A program made the position numbers and the translations under genes. Under the pieces are notes generated by a model, which was not told the DNA's origin, did not search any database, and saw nothing but the letters and a program-made list of their open reading frames with translations. From assembly GCA_963700705.1 (NCBI GenBank), contig CAVOYQ010000006.1, forward strand, positions 1 to 64,000: DNA of 64,000 nucleotides. Direction: 5' to 3'. How positions within the stretch are numbered: the first letter of the stretch is position 1; each line of letters opens with the position of its first letter. The DNA comes from JAHEFT01 sp963700705. GTDB taxonomy: Bacteria > Pseudomonadota > Gammaproteobacteria > Xanthomonadales > SZUA-36. Positions 21,905 to 31,953 of the stretch are shown piece after piece.

Positions 21905-24461
21905 TTGCCTTTATTTCAGCTTTCAATTAGGGAACCCCTGTTCAATGATGCACGGGCGCGACGGTGTCTTTGCGGGATGCTCCGGCTCGCTTTTGGTGAG
22001 CGTGGTTGGGTGATTCCCAATGAGCGAATCGAAACGGGGCGGAGCGCCCGCAAAGGCCCGTCCCGTAAGGGTTTCGCCGCAAAAGCCGCATCTCGCACAC
22101 AGCCCGCCTCGGCCATAGCGACGGCTATTGTCACGCGCAACGGCATTCCGACAGGGCTTCTTTGCCTTCGGCAAAACCGCCCTATCTTCATTGCCTGCGC
22201 TCGGCCCGCTGCGCACAATCTGCGGCTTTTGCGGCAGAAACGCGCTCCGCGCATCATTGAACAGGGGTTCCCTGGCAGGTTACCGGCTGCATTCGCGCTA
22301 TGCGCGTGCCTGTTGTCGTGTGCCCCGGAACTGTTTGGCCAGCAGGGCTCAGAGGATGCGCCCGTCGACCACCGGGTATTTTCCTGTCCCGATTCCAGGA
22401 TGGGTCCCGCCATTCCGCCGGCCCCGGATCGCAGCCAGGCTCCCATCGTCATTTATGCCAAGGCCCTGGACGCCAGCAAAACCGAGCAAGGACAGGCCAG
22501 CGGCAACGTCGAGTTATTCCGACTCGACCAGCACATGAAAACCGAACAGGTGCTGTATGACCCGGTCAAAGAGGTCGTCACCCTGCCGGGCAGGGTCGAC
22601 TATGAAGACCAGCAGGTCTGGATCACCGGCCAGGAAGGGTATTACAGTTTTCCCGATGAATCCGGGCACTTCTCGCTGATCAATTATGGTCTGACCGGCA
22701 CCAGCGCTAACGGCAGCGCCGAATATATCCAGTTAAGCAGCGGCAACTCCACGCAACTCCGCCAATTGAACTACACATCCTGCCCGGGCGACCGCCCTGA
22801 CTGGCAGTTGCAGGCCAGGGAACTCGAACTCGATCATGATAAGGGCTGGGGTGTGGCGCGCGGTGCGAAGCTCCTGTTCAAAGGCGTTCCGATCGTTTAC
22901 GCGCCTTATTTCACGTTTCCGATCGACGACCGCCGGAAAAGCGGATTCCTCATTCCCAGTTTCGGTCAGACCAACGACAGCGGCCTGGAAGTCGCTGTGC
23001 CATGGTACTGGAACATAGCCCCAAACCAGGACGCCACGCTGGAGCCACGCTACTTTTCCGATCGCGGTTTCATGATGTCGGGGCAATACCGTTTCCTGAC
23101 GCAGCGTACCAATGCGCAGCTCGATTTCGACTATATGCCGGATGACCGTATCCGGAACGAAAATCGTTACCACTACTTTCTGGAGCATAACGCCTACCCC
23201 AAACGCCGGTGGAATTCCCAGATCATTCTCGACCGGGTCAGTGACGACCGCTACTTTCAGGATTTCGGAACCAACCTGGCGGAAACATCCATCCAATTCC
23301 TCAGGAGCAGTGGCACCCTGACCGGTAGCGGGCGTTACTGGGATTTTGAATTGATGGCAGATGACTTCCAGGTACATCGACGATACCATTACCCCCAATA
23401 ACCAGCCCTACCGGCGCCTGCCCCGAATTTTATACTGGCTGGATCACCCATTGGGGCAAAGTGGCCTGTTCGCGGGATTGAATTCGGAACTGGTTTATTT
23501 CGACCGGGACCTGGGAGTGACCGGGACGCGGCTCGACCTCTACCCGAATATTTACTGGAACCGCTATACCAGCTGGGGCTTTATCAAGCCTGGCGTTGGA
23601 CTCCGGTATACCAAGTATGACCTCGATTATCATGGCGCGCCGGGAGATGAATCCCCGGACCGGAACACCCTGATTGCCAGCCTGGACGCCGGGCTGATTT
23701 TCGACCGCACCACCGCAAAAGGCGATTTGCAGACACTCGAGCCCCGGCTTTTTTACCTCTACGTGCCCTATAAAAATCAGGATGACCTGCCCAACTTCGA
23801 TACCGCCGAGTTCACGTTCGGATACAGCCAGCTTTTCAATACCAACCGCTTCGCCGGAGCCGACCGCCAGAGTGGCGCGAACCAACTCTCCGTTGCAGTG
23901 ACCACCAACAAGTACGATGGCCTGACCGGGCGATCGCTTTGGAGCCTGAGCCTGGGCCAGATTTTCTATTTCAGGGATCAGCAGGTCCAGCTGGGAGATG
24001 TCCCGCCACAGAATCCCGGATCGTCGCCTTTTCTCGGCGAATTTGCCTGGTATTTTTCACCCCGCTTCAGCGCCGTAACCGGGGTGCAATGGAATTGGCA
24101 GCGCAACGAGATCGATGTGGGAACGATCGGGTTCAACTACCAGGGCACCCACGGAGAACGCCTCCGCTTCGATTACCGTTACCGCCGCGACCGGGTGGAC
24201 CAGTTTGATTTCCGCGTTTTCTGGCCGATCAACGAAAGCTGGCGTATTTTGTCCCGCGTGAATTATTCCTTCGCCGAAAACGACATGCTCGAGGTCCAGG
24301 GAGGGCTGGAATACGAGAGCTGCTGCTGGGCGCTCAGAACGGTTTTCCGGCGTTACCTGAAGGACCGCGACGGGGATTACCGCGATGGCATCTATTTCGA
24401 AATTAACCTGAAAGGACTGGCCAGCGTGGGAAGCCAAAATCAGCAACTGTTCGACGACTGA
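21905..24461 (+). CDS. lptD: LPS-assembly protein LptD (one frameshift, element at 5' end)
   Basis: LptD is the outer-membrane beta-barrel that, with LptE, inserts lipopolysaccharide into the outer leaflet. The mature part contains the OstA/LptA-like domain (ASGNVELFRLDQHMKTEQVL, GRVDYEDQQVWITGQEGYY) and the barrel. A hydrophobic leader (LPAAFALCACLLSC) sits right after the 345-bp palindromic element. The frame is open from a TTG at 21905 through the element, and no ATG lies between element and leader, so the true start is uncertain. Removing the element would join PLFQLSI to GRLPAAFALC, a plausible leader. One extra G near 23371 splits the barrel (DDFQ / YIDDTITPNNQPY). surA follows, as usual. 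Confidence 0.88.
21929..22273. mobile_element. 345-bp palindromic, MITE-like element inside the start of lptD
   Basis: The two ends are perfect 23-bp inverted repeats (21929-21951 and 22251-22273; each arm contains AACCCCTGTTCAATGATG or its complement). A second, imperfect inverted pair lies inside (GCCGCAAAAGCCGC near 22077 and its complement near 22222). The element is 345 bp, exactly 115 codons, and the lptD frame stays open through it. It encodes no transposase and no target duplication is evident. A 23-nt core around TTTGCCTTCGGCAAA (near 22157-22180) recurs at 54931-54953. It resembles non-autonomous transposons or coding palindromic elements such as those known in Rickettsia. Confidence 0.8.
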
Positions 24462-24501
24462 CGGTATGGAGTAGAATGAACCCTTTTCGGAGAAGCCGTT
24501 G

Positions 24502-25818
24502 ATGATTCGTCGTTTTCCTTCCTGGTCAGTCCGGGCCGTATTGTTTCTGCTCGTCACGGCAGGCCTGCTGAGCCCGGGCGCCGCCTTTGCCCAGGCAACC
24601 GGCGCCACCACGCCTATTGACTCCATCGTCGCACTGGTCGACGAGGATGTCATTCTGCGCAGCGAACTGGATATGGCGGTAGCGGGAATCGTAGACAGGA
24701 TCAAGGCGAGTGGCGAGGCCATGCCTCCGCAACACCTGCTGGAAAGCCAGGTGCTCGAACGGTTGATCATCCGTGAAATACAGGTTCAGCGTGCCATGCA
24801 GACCGGCATCCGGATCAGTGACGCCGATATCGACCAGGCCCTGGTGACCCTGGCCCAGCAAAACAACATGACTATGCAGCAATTACGGCAGGTCATCGAG
24901 GGTGATGGCGAGGACTTTGCGGAATTCCGCCGCAACATCGGCGAGGAACTGATGACGGAAAGACTGCGGCAGCGCATTGTTGCGTCCATGGAGCCGATCA
25001 CCGAATCCGAGGTGGATATCCTGCTTGCCTCCGAAGACCATGCAGGTGGGGAATACAACGTTTCTCACATCATGATCGGACTACCGGACGGACCGACGCC
25101 CGCGCAGGTGGAGGCCGCCCAGCTCAAGGCTGACGACATCTACGAACGCCTGGTCAACGGCCTGGACTTCGCTTCCGCTGCAATCAGTTACTCGGATGGC
25201 CAGGAAGCACTGGAAGGCGGCCTGGTCGGATGGCGCGACCTGAACAGCGTGCCGGCGTTTTTTGCCGATGCTGTCAGGGGCTTGCAACCCGGCGAGTTTA
25301 CCCACCCGATCCGCAGTCCCGCCGGGTTCCACATCATCAAGGTAAACGATTTCCGTGAAGAGCGGCAGGTCGTGGTCAAGGAATACCACGCCCGGCACAT
25401 CATGGTGGAGATCGACGAACTGATGACGCCGCGCCTGGCCATGGACACCATCCTCGAAATCAAGCAGAAACTGGCTGATGGCGAAGATTTTGAAGTCCTG
25501 GCCAAAGAGTATTCCGATGACCCGACCAGCGCCAACCTGGGTGGAGACATGGGCTGGTTTCCGCCCGAAGCTTATGGCGACCGGGTGTACCAGACGATCA
25601 TCGCCATGAAACCGGGCGACGTCAGCGAACCTTTTCAGACCCAGAACGGATGGCACATCATGGAGTTGCTGGACACCCGGGAAATGGACCGCACGGAGGA
25701 AGCCATCCGTGCCGAGGCCCGCGACCAGATCATGCGCGCGAAAGCTGACCAGGAAATCGAAAAAGTGCTGAGGCAATTCCGGGACGAGGCGTTTGTTGAA
25801 ATCCGGCTGCCGAGCTAG
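24502..25818 (+). CDS. surA: Periplasmic chaperone and peptidyl-prolyl isomerase SurA
   Basis: SurA escorts outer-membrane proteins, including LptD, through the periplasm. It has a signal peptide (to about residue 32, ending AAFAQA), the N-terminal chaperone domain (IDSIVALVDEDVILRSEL) and two parvulin domains beginning at GGEYNVSHIMIGLP and YHARHIMVEIDELM. A C-terminal helix completes the chaperone core. About 438 residues, full length. The ATG at 24502 is preceded by CGGAG at a good distance. Classical order lptD-surA-pdxA-rsmA-apaH. Confidence 0.97.
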   Translation: MIRRFPSWSVRAVLFLLVTAGLLSPGAAFAQATGATTPIDSIVALVDEDVILRSELDMAVAGIVDRIKASGEAMPPQHLLESQVLERLIIREIQVQRAMQTGIRISDADIDQALVTLAQQNNMTMQQLRQVIEGDGEDFAEFRRNIGEELMTERLRQRIVASMEPITESEVDILLASEDHAGGEYNVSHIMIGLPDGPTPAQVEAAQLKADDIYERLVNGLDFASAAISYSDGQEALEGGLVGWRDLNSVPAFFADAVRGLQPGEFTHPIRSPAGFHIIKVNDFREERQVVVKEYHARHIMVEIDELMTPRLAMDTILEIKQKLADGEDFEVLAKEYSDDPTSANLGGDMGWFPPEAYGDRVYQTIIAMKPGDVSEPFQTQNGWHIMELLDTREMDRTEEAIRAEARDQIMRAKADQEIEKVLRQFRDEAFVEIRLPS

Positions 25819-25862
25819 TCGGGCTGATTCGCGCCGGACCGCCCCGTTCCAGCGGACTACCG

Positions 25863-26859
25863 ATGAACTGCCCTCAACCGATCCTGGCCGTCACACCGGG
25901 CGAACCCGCCGGTATCGGCCCGGAGATCGTGCTCAAGTTCCGTGTTGAACACCCCGAATTCCCCTTGCTCGCCGTGGCCGACCCCGACCTGCTCAGGCAA
26001 ACGGTTAAAAGCCTCGAGCTGGACCTGGAAATCCGGGACTGGCAGCCCGGCCTGGAAACAGAAACCGGTGAATTGGCCTGTTTGCCGGTCCGGTTGGCCA
26101 CTCCTGCCGAGCCGGGCCGTCTGAACCCGTTGAACGCTCCCTACGTTCTCGATACGCTGCGCCAGGCGGTTGCGCTGGTGCGGAAAGGACACGGCCGGCG
26201 CACTGGTTACCGGTCCCGTCCACAAGGGCGTGATCAACGAGTCGGGTTTCCCGTTCAGCGGGCACACCGAGTTTCTGGCGGAACTGGCAGGCGCCCCACA
26301 AGTGGTCATGATGCTGGCAACCGAGGGGCTTCGGGTCACCCTGGTAACCACCCACCTGCCCCTGCGCGAAGTGGCCGATGCGCTTATCCCGGAAAAACTG
26401 GAGGCCGTCATCCGCATCACCGAACAGGCGTTGCGCACGCGGTTCGGTATCCGGCAGCCGCGCCTGCAAATCCTCGGCTTGAACCCTCATGCGGGAGAAG
26501 GCGGGCATCTCGGCAGCGAGGAAGGCGAAATCATCATTCCGGTGATCGACCGCCTGCAGGCCGAGGGCATGCTGCTGGAAGGCCCGGTGCCGGCTGACAC
26601 CGCTTTTAACCCCGGCAGGATCGCGCAATGCGACGCAGTGGTGGCGATGTACCATGACCAGGGATTGCCGGTGCTCAAGCACATGGGTTTTGGCCGGGCC
26701 GTGAACATCACGCTCGGATTGCCGTTCATCCGGACTTCGGTGGACCACGGCACGGCCCTGGACCTGGCAGGCAGCGGCAGGGCCGACACCGGGAGCCTGC
26801 ACGAAGCTGTGCTTGCCGCTTCCGGCATGGCCATGCAAGAATCGGCGGGCAGCAAGTAG
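25863..26859 (+). CDS. pdxA: 4-hydroxythreonine-4-phosphate dehydrogenase (one frameshift)
   Basis: PdxA oxidises 4-phosphohydroxy-L-threonine in pyridoxal-5'-phosphate synthesis. Motifs: TPGEPAGIGPEIVLK, ALVTGPVHKGVINESG, FSGHTEFLAEL (metal His), NPHAGEGGHLGSEE, MYHDQGLPVLKHMGF and TSVDHGTALDLAG. One extra G near 26187 (AAAGGACACGG instead of AAAGACACGG) breaks the frame between VRK and DTAGALVTG. The joined protein has about 331 residues, the normal length. It lies between surA and rsmA. Confidence 0.94.
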
Positions 26860-26872
26860 AACAGGGGCCGGC

Positions 26873-27655
26873 ATGGAGCATCGGGCACGTAAACGATTCG
26901 GGCAGAATTTCCTGGCTGACCCGCAGGTGATCCAACGGATCGTCGATACCATCAACCCGGCGCCCGGGCAGATCATCCTTGAGATCGGACCGGGCCAGGC
27001 TGCGATCAGCAACCCACTGGCTGAATCCGGCGCGGAACTTCACCTGCTCGAAATTGACCGCGACCTCGCCGCGCGGCTGGAGACCCGGTTTGCCCAGGCC
27101 GGCAATGTCGTGGTTCACAGCGGAGACGCCCTGAAAACGGATTATTCCAGGATCGTTGATGGCCGGCCGTTCAGGCTGGTGGGCAACCTCCCGTACAATA
27201 TCTCCACACCTTTACTGTTCCACGTCCTCAAGTGGAGGGACCTGGTTATCGACATGCATTTCATGCTGCAACAGGAAGTGGTCAAGCGGATGGCGGCCAG
27301 CCCGGGCGGGAAAGCCTGGGGAAGACTGTCCGTCATGTGCCAGGTGTATTGCGAGGTAACACAACTGTTCAACGTTCCGCCGGAAGCGTTCAGCCCGGCG
27401 CCCAAGGTCCAGTCCGGTTTTGTCAAGCTGGTCCCGCATGACAAGCCCCCCGTCGTGATACCGGATATGCAGACTTTTGAGCGGCTGGTCAGCCAGGCGT
27501 TTTCAACCAGAAGGAAAACTTTGCGAAACTGCCTGAAGGGCTTGCTGGATGCGGCCCAGATCGAAGCCGCCGGGATCGACCCGGGGCTGCGCCCGGAAAC
27601 CCTCGGGGTGGCGCAATTTGCCGCCCTGGCAAGCCTGCTGGAGACCGGTCACTGA
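26873..27655 (+). CDS. rsmA: 16S rRNA adenine-N6,N6-dimethyltransferase
   Basis: RsmA (KsgA) dimethylates two adjacent adenines at the 3' end of 16S rRNA. It shows RKRFGQNFLADP, the SAM-binding EIGPGQAAISNPL, and the catalytic GNLPYNIST motif, plus the C-terminal domain (FSTRRKTLRNCLKGLL). The ATG at 26873 lies 13 bp after pdxA. 260 residues, complete. apaH starts directly after its stop. Confidence 0.97.
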   Translation: MEHRARKRFGQNFLADPQVIQRIVDTINPAPGQIILEIGPGQAAISNPLAESGAELHLLEIDRDLAARLETRFAQAGNVVVHSGDALKTDYSRIVDGRPFRLVGNLPYNISTPLLFHVLKWRDLVIDMHFMLQQEVVKRMAASPGGKAWGRLSVMCQVYCEVTQLFNVPPEAFSPAPKVQSGFVKLVPHDKPPVVIPDMQTFERLVSQAFSTRRKTLRNCLKGLLDAAQIEAAGIDPGLRPETLGVAQFAALASLLETGH

Positions 27656-28486
27656 ATGGCTACCTATATCGTTGGTGACATCCAGGGCTGCTACGATTCG
27701 TTACAGCTGCTGCTGGAAAAAATCCGCTTCGATCCGGCCGAAGACCATCTCTGGTCGCCGGGCGACCTGGTCAACCGTGGCAGAAAGTCACTGGAAACGC
27801 TGCGCCTGCTGAAAAGCCTGGGTGAACGCTTCACGATGACCCTGGGTAACCACGACATGTACCTGCTCAGGGAAAACTGGAAATTCCCCGAAAGCGGTTC
27901 ACCAAACCACGAAATGGACACCATCCTGCAGGCTGAAGACCGGCAGGAATTGATGGGCTGGCTAAGGCACCAGCCACTGGCTCACTGGTCGTCCCGGCAC
28001 AAGGTCCTGATGGTTCACGCGGGTGTCATTCCCCAGTGGACACTCGCTCAGACCCTGGCTTGCGCAGCCGAGGTCGAAAAGGTCCTGAGGTCGGAAAAAT
28101 CCGGCAAGTTTTTTGCAAAAATGAACAAGAACGCCGCCAGGCGCTGGCGCGACGACCGAACCGGCTGGAAACGCAGGCTGTTGATCAGCAACATCCTGAC
28201 CCGTCTGCGTTTTTGCGATATCAACGGGAAAATCCTGCACAGCGCCAGTGGCCCCCCGGGCTCTCAACGCGCGCCTTACAAGCCCTGGTTTGAGCATCCC
28301 GCGCGGCAGACACGCAAAGTGACCATTGCCTTCGGCCACTGGGCCGCGCTGGGATTGCGGATTGAAAACCACCTGTTCTGCCTGGACTCAGGCTGCGTTT
28401 GGGGCGGAAGACTGAGCGCCCTCAGGCTTGAGGACCGGCAGGTCTTCCAGGTTCCCGGGAAGTATCACAAACACCCGTTTTTCTGA
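27656..28486 (+). CDS. apaH: Symmetrical bis(5'-nucleosyl)-tetraphosphatase
   Basis: ApaH hydrolyses Ap4A to two ADP and can remove nucleoside-polyphosphate caps from RNA. The metallophosphatase motifs GDIQGCYD, GDLVNRGRKS, GNHDMYLL and the final AFGHWAALG with LDSGCVWGG are intact. 276 residues. The ATG directly follows the rsmA stop. The 3' end overlaps the convergent folA gene by 65 bp. Confidence 0.97.
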   Translation: MATYIVGDIQGCYDSLQLLLEKIRFDPAEDHLWSPGDLVNRGRKSLETLRLLKSLGERFTMTLGNHDMYLLRENWKFPESGSPNHEMDTILQAEDRQELMGWLRHQPLAHWSSRHKVLMVHAGVIPQWTLAQTLACAAEVEKVLRSEKSGKFFAKMNKNAARRWRDDRTGWKRRLLISNILTRLRFCDINGKILHSASGPPGSQRAPYKPWFEHPARQTRKVTIAFGHWAALGLRIENHLFCLDSGCVWGGRLSALRLEDRQVFQVPGKYHKHPFF

Positions 28487-28970
28487 CCCATTCGAATACC
28501 TGGTAGGCGTAGGGATTCCGGTCATCGGCGATTTCCGTCCGCGTGCCGGCCTGCTGCCATTCCTCGGTCTGCCAGTCGGGAAACCAGGTATCCGCTTCGG
28601 GCTCGCAGTCCACCACGGTCAGAATCATGCGGTCGCAGAACGCCAGGGATTGCCGGTACAACTGCCCGCCGCCAATGATCATGACCTCTTCGCCCCTGGC
28701 CAACTCCAATGCAAGCTCCAGCGAACCGGCCAGATCGCAACCCGGCGCCTGAAACGAACCGTTCCCCGTCACGACGATGTTCTGCCGTCCGGGCAAGGGA
28801 CGGCCGATGGACTCCCAGGTTTTCCGGCCCATCACGATCGGCTTGCCCATTGTCGCCGCTTTGAAGTGCCCGAGTTCCCCCGGCAAGTGCCAGGGCATCT
28901 TCCCGTCGAGGCCGATGGCGCGGTTTCGGGCCATCGCGGCGATAATCGTGATCTTCTTACCCAGCCGCAT
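28422..28970 (-). CDS. folA: Dihydrofolate reductase
   Basis: FolA reduces dihydrofolate with NADPH. It has ITIIAAMARNRAIGLDGKMP with PWHLPGELGHFK (substrate-binding), VMGRKTWESIGRPLPGRQN and MIIGGGQLYRQ (cofactor-binding). About 182 residues. The ATG at 28970 or the GTG at 28973 lies 10 bp downstream of the copA stop. The C-terminal tail overlaps apaH tail-to-tail. thyA, its functional partner, is two genes upstream, so the common thyA-folA pairing is interrupted by copA. Confidence 0.96.
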   Translation of the reverse strand: MRLGKKITIIAAMARNRAIGLDGKMPWHLPGELGHFKAATMGKPIVMGRKTWESIGRPLPGRQNIVVTGNGSFQAPGCDLAGSLELALELARGEEVMIIGGGQLYRQSLAFCDRMILTVVDCEPEADTWFPDWQTEEWQQAGTRTEIADDRNPYAYQVFEWVRKTGVCDTSREPGRPAGPQA

Positions 28971-28979
28971 CACAACAGG

Positions 28980-31114
28980 TCAAAATTTCACGCGGTTCAG
29001 GCGCAATGCATTTCCGATCACCGACACCGAGCTGAAACTCATCGCGGCGGCGGCGATCATCGGGCTGAGCAGGATTCCGAACCAGGGGTACAGGAGTGCC
29101 AGCAGCCACCGGAACTCCGATACCGTTGTAGGCGAATGCAAAAAACAGGTTCTGACGGATATTCCGCATGGTGGCGCGACTCAGTTTTATGGCCTTGACG
29201 ATCCCCTCGGGATCTCCGCCCATGAGCGTCACGCCGGCGGATTCTATCGCCACATCGGCACCGGTGCCCATCGCAATACCCACGTCTGCCGAAGCCAGTG
29301 CCGGCGCATCGTTAATGCCGTCGCCGGCCATCGCAACCCGGTGTCCCTGCTTCTGCAAATGGCGAACCCGTTCTGCTTTCTCACCGGGGAGCACGCCGGC
29401 AATGACTTCATCGAGGCCCAGTTGCCGGGCGACTGCGCGGGCAGTCGACTCGCTGTCGCCGGTCAGCATCACGACGCGGATCCCCTGCTTGTGAAGCGCG
29501 CGAATCGCCTGCAGGCTCGTTACCCTGATCGGATCGACCACGGCGATCAACCCGGCGGGTGCGCCGTCAACGACAACAAAAACCACGGTATGACCTTCCT
29601 CCTGCAGTTTGCGTGCCCGGCCGGGGAATTCCTCTTCTTTCAATCCCAGTGCCTGGAGCAGGCCTGAGTTGCCGACCGCAACCTCCCTGCCTTCGACCCG
29701 CCCACTGATGCCTTTGCCCGTGTGCGAACGAAATTCTTCTGCCGGCGGCAATAGCCCTGCGGTTGCCCCGCCGGCTGCCATGGCGGCAGCGACCACTGCT
29801 CCGGCCAGCGGATGTTCGCTGGCTTTTTCCAGCGCCGCCGCCAGGCGAAGCACATCCTGCTCTACGAATCCTTCAACCGCAGCAACCATCGCAACTTTAG
29901 GCCGGCCTTCGGTCAGTGTTCCGGTTTTGTCGACAACCACCGTGTCGATGCGGCGCAGCGCCTCGATGGCAGCGGCGTTACGGAACAGTACCCCGATCTG
30001 CGCACCCTTGCCGGAGGCCACCATGATCGACATCGGGGTGGCCAGGCCCAGGGCGCAGGGACAGGCAATGATCAGCACCGCAACTGCGTTGATCGTTGCA
30101 AAAGCCATTGCGGGCTCGGGCCCGAAGGAGGCCCAGGCGATAAAGGTCAATATGGCCGCGATTACCACGACAGGCACGAACCAGGCGGCCACGGCATCCA
30201 CCAGTTTCTGTACCGGCGCCCGGCTGCGCTGTGCCTGCGCCACCATGTCAACAATTTGCGCCAATACCGTATCCGCGCCGACCCGCTGCGCCTCAACGAC
30301 CAGGCTTCCGGTACCGTTTACAGTGGCGCCGGTTACTTTGTCTCCCGGCTCTTTGGTTACAGGAAGCGGTTCACCGCTGATCATCGATTCATCGACGGTG
30401 CTGCTGCCTTCGAGCACGACCCCGTCAACCGGTACTTTTTCACCCGGACGTATCCGTAACTTGTCTCCCACCTTGAGCTGGTCAATCGGCACATCCCGCT
30501 CATGGCCACAAGGCGTCAGGCGCCGCGCGGTTTTAGGCGCCAGGCCCAGCAAGCTCTTGATCGCTTCACCGGTTTTACCCCGGGCCCGCAGCTCCAGTAC
30601 CTGCCCCATCAGCACCAGGGTTATGATCACCCCGGCTGCTTCAAAATACAGATCGACCTGCCCGTCACTCCGGCGAAAAGAATCCGGAAACAACCCGGGA
30701 AACATGAGTGCAACGACACTGTAGACATAGGCGACCCCGGTACCCAGGGCGATCAGCGTGAACATGTTGGGGTGCCGGTTCAGAATGGATTGCCAGCCCC
30801 GAACGAAAAACGGCCATCCCGCCCACAGCACCACCGGGGTTGACAGCAGGAACTCGGCCCAGCGAGCGGTACGCGGGGACAGAACCCGGTCAAAGCCGGG
30901 CAGCATGCCACCCATGGCGATCACGAAAGAGAGGAACCGTCAGGATCAGCCCGATCACGAATCGCCGGCGCATGTCCGCAAGCTCGGGGTTGTCCTCCTG
31001 TTCTTCCAGCGTGACGGTTTCAGGCTCAAGCGCCATTCCGCATGAAGGACAGACTCCCGGCCCTTCGTTACGGACTTCCGGGCACATGGGACAGACATAA
31101 ACGGGTAGCGTCAT
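28980..31114 (-). CDS. copA: Copper-exporting P1B-type ATPase (two frameshifts)
   Basis: Inner-membrane pump exporting Cu(I). The N-terminus lacks the usual HMA CxxC domain and instead has a zinc-ribbon-like heavy-metal-binding domain (YVCPMCPEV, VCPSCGMALEP). Conserved ATPase motifs: TGE equivalent ISGEPLPV, membrane metal site CPCALGL, phosphorylation DKTGTLTEG, and GDGINDAPALASADVGIA. Frameshifts near 30930 (one extra T between TVPLF and VIAMGG) and near 29110 (after GIGVPVAAG) must be joined. The second restores the normal C-terminus FGILLSPMIAAAAMSFSSVS, ending at 28980. It starts 5 bp after thyA and ends 9 bp before folA. Confidence 0.92.
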
Positions 31115-31119
31115 GGCGA

Positions 31120-31953
31120 TTACACCGCGATCGGGGCGCTGATTGCAGGGTGACATTGATATCCCTGCAATTCAAAGTCCTCGTATCGAAAGCCGAAAAG
31201 GTCTTTCCGGTCCGGGTTGATTTTCATGACCGGCAAGGGGAATGGTTTACGACCCAACTGGGTTTTCACCTGTTCCATGTGGTTCAGGTAGATATGCACA
31301 TCGCCGAATGTGTGGACGAAATCTCCAGGCTCAAGGCCGACAACCTGGGCAATCATCATCGTGAGCAGTGAGTACGAGGCAATATTGAAAGGCACACCCA
31401 GGAACACATCCGCGCTGCGCTGGTATAACTGGCAACTGAGTCTGCCGTCTGCGACGTGAAACTGGAACATCGTATGGCAGGGCGGTAAGGCCTGCAAGCC
31501 CATCGCCGCATTGTCCCGGGGGCTGCGCGACTCGTCCGGCAACAGGGCCGGGTTCCAGGCCGAAATGATGTGGCGCCGGGAATCCGGCTTGCTTTTGAGA
31601 TCCTTCAGCAGTTGCGCCACCTGGTCGATCCGGCGGCCATCCGGCGCAATCCATTTACGCCATTGGGCGCCATAAACGGGCCCCAGGTCACCGTCATCTG
31701 CAGCCCATTCATCCCAGATGCGTACGCCGTTTTCGTTCAGGTAACGGATATTGGTATCGCCAGCCAGGAACCAGAGCAGTTCGTGGATGATCGATTTGAA
31801 ATGCAGTTTCTTGGTGGTGACCGCGGGAAAGCCGTCAGCCAGGTCGAAGCGCATCTGGTAGCCGAAATGACTGACCGTTCCGGTGCCGGTGCGATCGGAT
31901 TTGGAGGTTCCATGATCCAGTATGTGTTGCAACAGATCCAGGTAGGTTTGCAT
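31120..31953 (-). CDS. thyA: Thymidylate synthase
   Basis: ThyA methylates dUMP to dTMP using methylenetetrahydrofolate. Motifs: SDRTGTGTVSHFGYQMRFDL, HELLWFLAGDTN, catalytic Cys in ALPPCHTMFQF, RSADVFLGVPFNIASY, and HIYLNHMEQV. 277 residues, a little longer than the E. coli enzyme because of a short insert after RRHIISAWNP. Its ATG overlaps the lgt stop by one base (TAATG). copA, then folA, follow on the same strand. Confidence 0.97.
   Translation of the reverse strand: MQTYLDLLQHILDHGTSKSDRTGTGTVSHFGYQMRFDLADGFPAVTTKKLHFKSIIHELLWFLAGDTNIRYLNENGVRIWDEWAADDGDLGPVYGAQWRKWIAPDGRRIDQVAQLLKDLKSKPDSRRHIISAWNPALLPDESRSPRDNAAMGLQALPPCHTMFQFHVADGRLSCQLYQRSADVFLGVPFNIASYSLLTMMIAQVVGLEPGDFVHTFGDVHIYLNHMEQVKTQLGRKPFPLPVMKINPDRKDLFGFRYEDFELQGYQCHPAISAPIAV

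Noticed and set aside
21929..22273. The lptD element as a riboswitch or RNA gene
   Set aside because: The perfect inverted ends and related copies elsewhere fit a dispersed repeat; no known riboswitch core was recognised.
16826..26859. Programmed ribosomal frameshifting in the nucleoside transporter, lptD and pdxA
   Set aside because: These conserved genes are normally single frames. The breaks lie at plain short runs without a consistent slippery site or following structure.
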